Program-made: the position numbers and the translations under genes
Notes under the pieces: model-generated
What the model was told of the DNA's origin: nothing
Database searches by the model: none
The model's input: only the letters and a program-made list of their open reading frames with translations
Shown here: positions 1 to 5,367 of the stretch, piece after piece
How the letters are laid out: each line of letters opens with the position of its first letter
Numbering within the stretch: position 1 is the first letter of the stretch
Assembly: GCA_937925895.1 (NCBI GenBank)
Contig: CALANC010000422.1
Location: 1-5,425 of the forward strand
DNA: 5,425 bases
Source of the DNA: an uncultured Desulfobacterales bacterium
GTDB lineage: Bacteria > Desulfobacterota > Desulfobacteria > Desulfobacterales > UBA11574
Direction: 5' to 3'

Positions 1-13
1 TAAAATCCAGTTA

Positions 14-43
14 TTGACTAATTGAGACTTTGCTCAATATTCT
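14..43 (+). promoter_or_regulatory. Candidate sigma70-type promoter for the PilZ gene
   Basis: A TTGACT -35-like hexamer (14-19) is followed after 18 bases by TATTCT (38-43), a 4/6 match to the -10 consensus. Transcription would start near position 50, giving a leader of about 60 bases before the PilZ start codon. The match is moderate and rests on the sequence alone. It is the best-placed candidate in the first 109 bases. Confidence 0.4.
21..38. repeat. Inverted repeat inside the pilZ promoter spacer
   Basis: ATTGAG (21-26) and CTCAAT (33-38) form a perfect 6-base inverted repeat around a 6-base centre. It fills most of the spacer between the candidate -35 and -10 and touches the first base of the -10. 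This is a classic position for a repressor operator. It could also be the remnant of a terminator for a gene off the left edge, but no T-tract follows. Confidence 0.5.
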
Positions 44-109
44 ACATACCTGGCGTTCATTTTAGTTAACACCAATTTAAAAGCAGAATAAAAATAAGGA
101 TGATTAAAT

Positions 110-514
110 ATGGCAGATAAACTTAATGAGCTGGATATACATGAAGTCCGTAGCCGTCTGTTTGATTTGATTTTAGTAATACCCGATGCCGAGCTGCGAC
201 AACTCCTCGAAGAGTTGATAAAAAGGCAGGAATCGAGGCCCGAGAATCTGAGGGAATATTACAGGGAAGATGTATCAATCGAGGTTGAATGCACAGCTGA
301 TAATGTAAAATGTCAAGATTCCATAAAAAATATAAGCAGTGGGGGCATCTTTATCGAAACTGAAGAAAATTTTTCTATGGGACAGAAAATAATGGTTACT
401 TTTTCCATCCCGAAATATAATTTTGACAATAAAATTACCCTCGTGGGTGAAGTCGTTAGGATTGAACCCTCGGGAGTAGGCGTAAAGTTCAATGAGCCGA
501 TCCCCCACATCTAG
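110..514 (+). CDS. PilZ-domain protein, probable c-di-GMP receptor
   Basis: A 134-residue cytoplasmic protein without signal peptide or membrane segment. Residues about 12-40 are predicted helical and rich in Leu, Arg and Glu. Residues about 47-128 form a PilZ beta-barrel domain. Both diagnostic c-di-GMP motifs are present: RxxxR as R48-EYY-R52, and (D/N)xSxxG as N74-I-S76-SG-G79. The closing strand GVGVKF (122-127) is also typical. PilZ proteins bind the second messenger c-di-GMP and change motility, adhesion or polysaccharide output through a partner; the partner is not visible here. The ATG at 110 is preceded by AAGGA (96-100) with a 9-base spacer, which supports this start. The gene runs alone on the plus strand, convergent with the sugar dehydrogenase gene. 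The domain call and ligand binding are well supported; the output is unknown, so no gene symbol is given. Confidence 0.93.
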   Translation: MADKLNELDIHEVRSRLFDLILVIPDAELRQLLEELIKRQESRPENLREYYREDVSIEVECTADNVKCQDSIKNISSGGIFIETEENFSMGQKIMVTFSIPKYNFDNKITLVGEVVRIEPSGVGVKFNEPIPHI

Positions 515-515
515 A

Positions 516-538
516 GATTGATGCTTGTCAAGCCAATC
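516..538 (+). terminator. Candidate hairpin terminator downstream of the PilZ gene
   Basis: GATTG (516-520) pairs with CAATC (534-538), and GCTTG (523-527) with CAAGC (529-533), leaving a 2-base bulge (521-522) and a very tight loop at 528. The innermost pair probably opens to give a 3-base loop. A T-rich stretch (542-553) follows on the plus strand, so it could terminate pilZ transcripts. No T-tract follows on the minus strand. The hairpin covers the stop codon of the convergent dehydrogenase gene (528-530). It is weak by intrinsic-terminator standards. Confidence 0.35.
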
Positions 539-2174
539 CCATTTTCCTTTTTCGGACCTTATCCTTTATCCGGTTGATATGGCCACGCCCCAGGCCTTTG
601 ACTTCGCAACCCAAGTCAAAATATTGTTCTATCTTTTCATCGTCCAGAATCCCGAAACAATCCACAACCGCGACGGTATTACCACACATCCTGACCACGT
701 CTTCCGGATCCAGTTCTAGGTATGGTTGATGTCGAACCGCAAAGATAACGGCGTCGGTGCCGTTTAGGGCCTCTTCAAGTTCAGCCGTCATGGCAAATCC
801 TTTTAGATGATCTTGATTCCTGAAAAACCGGGACCAACTTTCACCAACAGCCGGGTAGGTGTCCTGTTTTTCAAGTTCCCACCAGCGTTGGACGTAAGGA
901 TCATGCGCTTTTACTTCAGCCCCCATTTCGGTCAATTTACGAATAATGATTTCAGGCCCGCTGTAACGGGTGTCGCCAACGTCCTCCCGGTAAGATACGC
1001 CGAGAAGGGTAATTTGCGAAGCCGCCACGATTTGACCCATGTTACGGAGAGCGTCGCGGACGAGTTGGGCTGCATGCAACGCCCTTGTGTCGTTGATATT
1101 AATGGCTTCCGGAGTGATCTTGAATATGTCGTTCTCAAACCCCATCAGATGCTTGTAAGCCCAAAGTCCCAAGCCGCCATCCTTGGGCAAACAATAGCCC
1201 CCGATTCCAGGTCCCGGGAAAATGATATTGTTGTGGGTTGGCCTGACTTTGATCGCCTCGATGACCTTGATCAAATCAACTCCATTGGTCTCCGCGAACA
1301 GGCTCCACTCGTTCAGGAAGGCTAAAATAGTTGCCCGGTAACTGTTTTCTACAATCTTACATGTTTCGCTTTCAATGGGCTTGTCAAGGACCGTCATGGG
1401 GTATTCTTCTACGTTAAGAATCTCGGAGAGAAATCGAACGACCCTTTCCCGGCTTTCATCATTGAATCCACTGCAGACACGCCAGAAATCTCTCACTGAT
1501 CGCACGTATTCCTTGCCCGGCATGACCCGTTCAAAACTGTGTGCCAGCAGCGGTTCTTCTGTTATACCCCGTGATTTAAAAGCCTTCTTTACGATTGGAT
1601 AGGCCACGTATTCGGTAGTTCCCGGAGGAACGGTTGTTTCTATGAGCACGAGGCAGTTCGGTGAAATTTTTTCCCCGATGATTTTAAAGCTGGACTCCAG
1701 AGCGCTAATGTCCGCAAATCCACTCCTCAGATTGCCCAGCTCCTGCTTGATAAAATCGCATTGTACGTCTACCACCAGAACATCGGCCAAGCTGAGGACA
1801 TCATAGGTAAAAGTGGCTGTCAGCGTCTGCTTGTCGTTCACACACGTGTCTATCATTTTCGCCACTTCCGGATCTTCTGCCTTGATTGGAGAAATACCTT
1901 TTTTGAAGAGGGGGATCTTCCAGAAACTTCTGGTACTCGGTCGTTGCATACCGATGACGAACTTACCGGGCTTGCCGGTTTTTTTATTGACCGAATCTGC
2001 AACCACAGCGGCCATTACGGCCCCCACAAAACCTAATCCCATGACCACGACAATTTCAAAACCATCTTCCCGTTTGGACTTTACCAGCTTTTCAAGCGCT
2101 TCATATTCTTTCTGATAATCCGCTTCTTGGGGAAGTGGGTACTTATCTCCGGTAGGATCTATTGAGTAATCCAT
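528..2174 (-). CDS. Nucleotide-sugar dehydrogenase (UDP-glucose/GDP-mannose dehydrogenase superfamily)
   Basis: A 548-residue enzyme expected to oxidise the C6 hydroxyl of a nucleotide-linked sugar to a carboxylate with two rounds of NAD(P)+ reduction, supplying uronic acids for surface polysaccharide. Visible motifs: Rossmann loop GLGFVG (46-51), ETTVPPGTTE (179-188), SFERVMPGK (213-221), KIVENSYRA (273-281), catalytic-Cys motif GPGIGGYCLPKD (321-332, Cys328), and GVSYREDVGDTRYSGPE (392-408) opening the third domain. The ERVMPG form resembles the WecC/WbpA (UDP-HexNAc) branch more than UDP-glucose dehydrogenase, but the substrate cannot be fixed. It is about 100 residues longer than usual: a ~40-residue polar N-terminal extension, extra residues around 64-100, and an insert around 430-460. 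At the end of the second Rossmann strand, where an Asp normally binds the NAD ribose, the sequence reads VIGMQRPS (73-80). GGAGG six bases before the ATG fixes the start. Confidence 0.93.
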   Translation of the reverse strand: MDYSIDPTGDKYPLPQEADYQKEYEALEKLVKSKREDGFEIVVVMGLGFVGAVMAAVVADSVNKKTGKPGKFVIGMQRPSTRSFWKIPLFKKGISPIKAEDPEVAKMIDTCVNDKQTLTATFTYDVLSLADVLVVDVQCDFIKQELGNLRSGFADISALESSFKIIGEKISPNCLVLIETTVPPGTTEYVAYPIVKKAFKSRGITEEPLLAHSFERVMPGKEYVRSVRDFWRVCSGFNDESRERVVRFLSEILNVEEYPMTVLDKPIESETCKIVENSYRATILAFLNEWSLFAETNGVDLIKVIEAIKVRPTHNNIIFPGPGIGGYCLPKDGGLGLWAYKHLMGFENDIFKITPEAININDTRALHAAQLVRDALRNMGQIVAASQITLLGVSYREDVGDTRYSGPEIIIRKLTEMGAEVKAHDPYVQRWWELEKQDTYPAVGESWSRFFRNQDHLKGFAMTAELEEALNGTDAVIFAVRHQPYLELDPEDVVRMCGNTVAVVDCFGILDDEKIEQYFDLGCEVKGLGRGHINRIKDKVRKRKMGLA

Positions 2175-2180
2175 ATGAAA

Positions 2181-2185
2181 CCTCC
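2181..2185 (-). promoter_or_regulatory. Strong Shine-Dalgarno site of the sugar dehydrogenase
   Basis: CCTCC on the plus strand reads GGAGG on the minus strand, with a 6-base spacer to the ATG at 2174. It settles the start, because the next in-frame Met (residue 45) lies inside the first Rossmann strand and has no such site. The N-terminal extension is therefore real and translated. Confidence 0.8.
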
Positions 2186-2208
2186 ACTTACTTGCTCATT
2201 AATAAAAT

Positions 2209-2235
2209 TGGGAACTTTAGAATAGTGGGAACTTT
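2209..2235. repeat. 10-base direct repeat over the dehydrogenase promoter
   Basis: TGGGAACTTT occurs twice, at 2209-2218 and 2226-2235, with a 17-base period. On the minus strand it reads AAAGTTCCCA. One copy overlaps the candidate -10 and the other lies in the spacer just inside the -35. This arrangement suits an operator bound by a regulator in tandem, or it may be chance in a short AT-rich gap. Confidence 0.6.
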
Positions 2236-2242
2236 TTGTCAA
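2214..2242 (-). promoter_or_regulatory. Candidate sigma70-type promoter for the sugar dehydrogenase
   Basis: On the minus strand a perfect TTGACA -35 (2237-2242) is followed after exactly 17 bases by TAAAGT (2214-2219), a 4/6 -10 match. Transcription would start near 2206, giving a leader of about 30 bases. The -35 begins one base past the aroC stop codon (2244-2246), so the dehydrogenase can be transcribed independently of the aro operon while still receiving read-through; no terminator hairpin with a T-tract is visible after aroC. AATAGT (2221-2226) and ACTATT (2243-2248) also form an inverted repeat spanning the spacer and the -35. Confidence 0.5.
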
Positions 2243-2243
2243 A

Positions 2244-3311
2244 CTATTTTAAAGCGTGGTGTTGAATCGCTTGTTGTCTTAAATAGTGATCGGCCAAAAC
2301 AAGTCTTACCATGGATTCACACACGACGTTTATGCGAGGTATGGCGGAAATATCATGGCGCCCTTCCGTCGATATGGTCGAAGCTTTGCCTGAAGTGTCA
2401 ATTGTCTTTTGCTCTATCAAAATAGAAGAAATCGGTTTCACGACCACGCGAACGACAATATCATCACCGTTAGTTATCCCGGCCAGAATACCCCCTGCAT
2501 TGTTTGAAGAAAAACCCTCAGGAGTTATGGAATCATTGTTTTCAGATCCTAATTTTGCCGCAGCCTCAAACCCGGAACCTATTTCAACTCCCTTTACAGC
2601 GCCGATACTCATTAGTGCTTTTGCCAGGTCTGCATCCATCTTGTCAAACACGGGATCGCCCAATCCCGCCGGAACGCCTCTTGCCTGAATCTCAACGATG
2701 CCGCCCACGGAATCACCCATTTCTTTCACCCTGAGAACACGTTCTCCCATCTTCTCCGCTGCCGTCATATCCGGGCAATAGAACATGTTTTTATCCGCAA
2801 CACTGAGATCACGTTCTTCCGCCTTGATCCCTCCGAGTTCTATGGTGTACGCACAAACCTGTATATTTTCTCTATCAAGCAACGCTTTTGCCACTGCACC
2901 GGCAGCCACTCTGGCTACAGTTTCCCGGCCCGATGCCCTCCCCCCACCACGCCAGTCACGTATGCCGTATTTGGCCATATAAGTTATATCACCGTGACCC
3001 GGGCGATATAGATTTGAATAAGGCTCATACGCTTTAGAATCGGCGTCCTTATTTTCAACCATGACCATTATGGGGGTTCCGGTTGTCATATTGTCGAATA
3101 CACCGGACATGATAACCGCTTTGTCAGGCTCCCTGCGGGTCGTACTTGCAGGCGACATACCAGGCCTTCTGCGATTCAGCATAGTCTGGATGATATTCAC
3201 ATTTAGGGGTATCTTTGGGGGGCAACCGTCAACGACGACGCCAACACCTTTGCCGTGTGATTCACCCCACGTCGTTATCCGAAACAATTTTCCAAATGTA
3301 TTACCGGACAT
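2244..3311 (-). CDS. aroC: Chorismate synthase
   Basis: Catalyses the last shikimate-pathway step: anti-1,4-elimination of phosphate from 5-enolpyruvylshikimate-3-phosphate to give chorismate, using reduced FMN. The 355-residue length is normal for the bacterial enzyme. All three family signatures are present: WGESHGKGVGVVVDGCPP (15-32, with His19), GGGRASGRETVARVAAGAVA (122-141), and GRHDISAIPR (317-326). The second conserved catalytic-type His lies in RPGHGD (His106). Like most bacterial forms it has no fused flavin-reductase domain, so it is expected to depend on reduced flavin from elsewhere (family knowledge). The ATG at 3311 is preceded by AGGA (3319-3322, minus strand) with a 7-base spacer. 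It starts 17 bases after the aroK stop, so the two genes are almost certainly co-transcribed. It ends with TAG just before the candidate promoter of the dehydrogenase gene. Confidence 0.98.
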   Translation of the reverse strand: MSGNTFGKLFRITTWGESHGKGVGVVVDGCPPKIPLNVNIIQTMLNRRRPGMSPASTTRREPDKAVIMSGVFDNMTTGTPIMVMVENKDADSKAYEPYSNLYRPGHGDITYMAKYGIRDWRGGGRASGRETVARVAAGAVAKALLDRENIQVCAYTIELGGIKAEERDLSVADKNMFYCPDMTAAEKMGERVLRVKEMGDSVGGIVEIQARGVPAGLGDPVFDKMDADLAKALMSIGAVKGVEIGSGFEAAAKLGSENNDSITPEGFSSNNAGGILAGITNGDDIVVRVVVKPISSILIEQKTIDTSGKASTISTEGRHDISAIPRINVVCESMVRLVLADHYLRQQAIQHHALK

Positions 3312-3328
3312 TATTAATTCCTAAACAT

Positions 3329-3871
3329 TTATTTAAAAAAGTTCAATGTATATCCCAATTCATTCAGGTTTTTCAAAATCAACTTGCAAATTTCATCGAC
3401 ATCGACAAAATTCGTCTCTACAGCAATATCCATTGCCTTCTCATAATACGGATTCCGGATCGAAAGCATGTCTCCAATTTCATCAACGGCTTCTTTGGAT
3501 GTTAACGCCGGACGAAAATCCCCGGTGTTTTTGTCTTGCAGCATTCTCTTTTTTATCACTTCCGATTCCGCTTTTAACCAGACCAACACACCGTTTCTCT
3601 TCATGAGCTCGACGTTTTCCATATCAACAACAGCGCCACCACCGGTTGCTACCACGTGTGCGTCAAGATTACTCACGCGATTTATAATCGTTTTTTCCAT
3701 TTGGCGGAAGGCATCCCAACCCTGTTTGCTCACAAATTCAGTGATATGCATACCACGTGTTTTGACCAATTCTTCGTCAGCGTCAATAAAAGACCATCCA
3801 AGACTATCGGCAAGTAATTTTCCCACAGAGGTTTTACCGGAACAACGGTAGCCGATTAAGAATATGTTCAT
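3329..3871 (-). CDS. aroK: Shikimate kinase
   Basis: A 180-residue cytoplasmic P-loop kinase that phosphorylates shikimate at the 3-hydroxyl using ATP, supplying the substrate for AroA. Visible elements: Walker A GYRCSGKT (7-14, Lys13), shikimate-binding Asp in FIDADEE (Asp32), FRxxE (Arg56, Glu59), the glycine triplet 77-79, the LID arginine in FRPAL (Arg120), and SIRNPYYEKA (137-146, Arg139). These match the shikimate- and nucleotide-contacting residues known from characterised shikimate kinases. Position 10 of the P-loop is Cys where many homologues have Gly, a minor variant. Its ATG overlaps the aroA TGA by four bases (ATGA, 3868-3871). The only Shine-Dalgarno-like sequence, GAAGGG, lies about 11 bases upstream inside aroA, so translation is probably coupled to aroA. 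The aroK/aroL distinction is arbitrary here. Confidence 0.96.
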   Translation of the reverse strand: MNIFLIGYRCSGKTSVGKLLADSLGWSFIDADEELVKTRGMHITEFVSKQGWDAFRQMEKTIINRVSNLDAHVVATGGGAVVDMENVELMKRNGVLVWLKAESEVIKKRMLQDKNTGDFRPALTSKEAVDEIGDMLSIRNPYYEKAMDIAVETNFVDVDEICKLILKNLNELGYTLNFFK

Positions 3872-5130
3872 CTACGATACAGCCCTTCAAAAACATTCCA
3901 AAATTCCGGAAACGACTTTTCAACGCATTTCTCGTCCTTTATTTTTACCCCTAGAATCTTTAGTCCTGCCAGGGCGAAACTCATTGCCATGCGATGGTCT
4001 CCATAGGTGTCAATATCCGTGCCTTTAGGCAATCCTCCCTTGATCATCATGCCTGTATCGCTGCAGCTTGCTTCGATTCCCATTTTCGAAAGTTCCTTTA
4101 CCACGGACCCCAAACGATCACTCTCTTTTGCTTTCAGGTGCGCCACGTTTTTAATAACCGTAGTACCCTTGGCAAACGCCGCGACTACGGCCAGCGTGGG
4201 AACCATGTCCGGCATGTCGGCCATATCAACCGTTGTTGCGGAAAGAGGTTCGCCGGCTACAGTTATGCCGTCCGTCTCATCAGAGATCCTGCATCCCATG
4301 GTTTCAAGCACTTCCGTAAAGCGAATATCGCCCTGATTGGATCTTCTTGTTATGCCCTTCACTTTTATCTCTGCACCGGAAATTGCGGCGGCCGCCCAAA
4401 AATATCCTGCCTGCGAACAGTCAGGCTCAACCGCATACGATCCCGCCCGGTACGTCTGTCCACCATCCACCTTAAAAAGGTCATAGCCGCTGCGATCGAT
4501 CGTTATGTCAAAAGATTCCATGACCTCTAAGGTCATATCTATGTAAGGCCTTGATACAGGTCCTTCGACAACATGTGTCTCAACTCCCTCTATGGTGCAG
4601 GGAGCGATCAGAAGCAAAGCTGAAAGGAATTGACTGCTTATGCCGCACTTCAGCTTTATGGTACCGCCGTTGACTGTCCCACCTCTTATTTCAACCGGAG
4701 GACATCCATTTTTGTTCACCGAAGTCGCTTTAACGCCTATCTGACCGAGACCGTCCAGAAGATCCTGAATCGGTCGTTCGGCCATTCGATCCGTTCCGGT
4801 AAGGGTGTAGATCCCCTGCCCTATTGAAGCCACGGCAGTTAAGAAACGCATTGAAGTTCCGGAATTCCCGACATAGACGGGATCACCGCAACGTTTAAAG
4901 GACCCGTTGCCTCCATGGACGACAAATCTATCATGATCCCTATCGATCTTTATGCCCATCATTGTTAAAGCATCCAGGGTATGAAGTGTATCCTCACTTA
5001 CAAGTCCATTGTATATGGTGCTGACACCGTCGGCAAGGGCGGCGGCTATCAGGAACCTGTGCGTGTAGCTCTTGGAGCCGGGAACCGTCACCGTGCTGTT
5101 TTTTATTTTCTCGGATTTTATCTCAATCAT
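3868..5130 (-). CDS. aroA: 5-enolpyruvylshikimate-3-phosphate (EPSP) synthase
   Basis: Transfers the enolpyruvyl group of phosphoenolpyruvate to shikimate-3-phosphate, giving EPSP. The 420-residue length is typical. Visible motifs: PGSKSYTHR (17-25), GNSGTSMRFL (88-97), RMAERP (115-120), SSQFLSALL (165-173), PDCSQAGYFWAAAA (236-249), MPD with the catalytic-type Asp308, LKAKESDRL (332-340, Glu336), YGDHRMAM (376-383), and CVEKSFPEF (402-410, Lys405). The residue matching E. coli Gly96 is Gly91, while that matching Pro101 is Phe96. SSQFL and the GNSGT loop place it with the class I-like enzymes rather than the CP4 type. The ATG at 5130 gives the expected N-terminus, and an in-frame stop lies seven codons upstream. 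No convincing Shine-Dalgarno sequence precedes it, so initiation may be weak or leader-poor. It is the first gene of the aroA-aroK-aroC operon. Confidence 0.98.
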   Translation of the reverse strand: MIEIKSEKIKNSTVTVPGSKSYTHRFLIAAALADGVSTIYNGLVSEDTLHTLDALTMMGIKIDRDHDRFVVHGGNGSFKRCGDPVYVGNSGTSMRFLTAVASIGQGIYTLTGTDRMAERPIQDLLDGLGQIGVKATSVNKNGCPPVEIRGGTVNGGTIKLKCGISSQFLSALLLIAPCTIEGVETHVVEGPVSRPYIDMTLEVMESFDITIDRSGYDLFKVDGGQTYRAGSYAVEPDCSQAGYFWAAAAISGAEIKVKGITRRSNQGDIRFTEVLETMGCRISDETDGITVAGEPLSATTVDMADMPDMVPTLAVVAAFAKGTTVIKNVAHLKAKESDRLGSVVKELSKMGIEASCSDTGMMIKGGLPKGTDIDTYGDHRMAMSFALAGLKILGVKIKDEKCVEKSFPEFWNVFEGLYRR

Positions 5131-5150
5131 CAGGAAGGTTTCTGTTCTTT

Positions 5151-5160
5151 ATTTATAGCA
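5151..5160 (-). promoter_or_regulatory. Candidate extended -10 element for the aro operon
   Basis: The minus strand reads TGCTATAAAT: a TGn extension joined to TATAAA, a 5/6 match to the -10 consensus. No good -35 lies 16-18 bases further upstream, which extended -10 promoters tolerate. Transcription would begin near 5145 and leave a leader of only about 15 bases, consistent with the absent Shine-Dalgarno site. An alternative is TTGAGG (5262-5267) with TATATC (5241-5246) at a short 15-base spacing. Confidence 0.3.
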
Positions 5161-5245
5161 ATTTTCAAGGTAACGTTCTGTTCAGCCGCCAAATAATTTA
5201 GTTTAGGTCGTCAAGAACTCGCAAATAAAAGCGCGGATCTGATAT

Positions 5246-5258
5246 ACGCTGAAAGCGT
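5246..5258. repeat. Short perfect dyad upstream of aroA
   Basis: ACGCT (5246-5250) and AGCGT (5254-5258) are perfectly complementary around GAA. A short T-run follows on the plus strand (5258-5261). The stem is too short to be a confident terminator. It sits in the spacer of the alternative aro promoter, so an operator role is possible. Confidence 0.4.
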
Positions 5259-5266
5259 TTTCCTCA

Positions 5267-5291
5267 ACTTTAGGCACTTTAGAGCACTTTA
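5267..5291. repeat. Three phased ACTTTA repeats upstream of aroA
   Basis: ACTTTA occurs at 5267-5272, 5276-5281 and 5286-5291, spaced 9 and 10 bases apart, about one helical turn. The last two copies extend to GCACTTTA (5274-5281 and 5284-5291). On the minus strand they read TAAAGT/TAAAGTGC. The phasing places all copies on one face of the DNA, as expected for a regulator bound in tandem upstream of the aro operon. A dispersed intergenic repeat is the other possibility. Confidence 0.5.
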
Positions 5292-5333
5292 CAATTTGTC
5301 CCATAACTCCGATAGAGTTTTGGCAATTTATTG

Positions 5334-5354
5334 GCGATCTATCGATTTGATCGC
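5334..5354. repeat. Inverted repeat GCGATC/GATCGC
   Basis: GCGATC (5334-5339) and GATCGC (5349-5354) are perfect inverted copies around a 9-base centre. No T-tract follows directly on either strand, so a terminator is unlikely. It lies immediately 5' of the boxA-like sequence on the plus strand. Confidence 0.4.
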
Positions 5355-5355
5355 A

Positions 5356-5367
5356 GGTTCTTTGAAA
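5356..5367 (+). promoter_or_regulatory. boxA-like antitermination sequence (tentative)
   Basis: GGTTCTTTGAAA resembles the boxA element (E. coli rrn form TGCTCTTTAACA) found in leaders and spacers of ribosomal RNA operons. A small inverted repeat precedes it, loosely like a boxB-boxA layout. No rRNA sequence is present before the window ends, and the element is short and AT-rich, so this is only a hint. Confidence 0.18.

Noticed and set aside
100..120. Six-codon upstream ORF (ATG at 100, stop at 118-120) overlapping the PilZ start
   Set aside because: Its start codon overlaps the AAGGA sequence, so it has no ribosome binding site of its own. It is probably an accident of the PilZ leader.
807..1325. 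172-residue plus-strand ORF inside the dehydrogenase gene
   Set aside because: It lies antisense to a gene with intact family motifs and shows no recognisable domain. It is a frame shadow.
2175..2243. Intrinsic terminator after aroC
   Set aside because: The only inverted repeat has a 6-base AT-rich stem with a 16-base loop and no following T-tract, so it is better read as part of the promoter region.
3994..4530. 178-residue plus-strand ORF inside aroA
   Set aside because: It is antisense to well-conserved EPSP synthase sequence. Its composition (His, Cys and Arg rich) is typical of a shadow frame.
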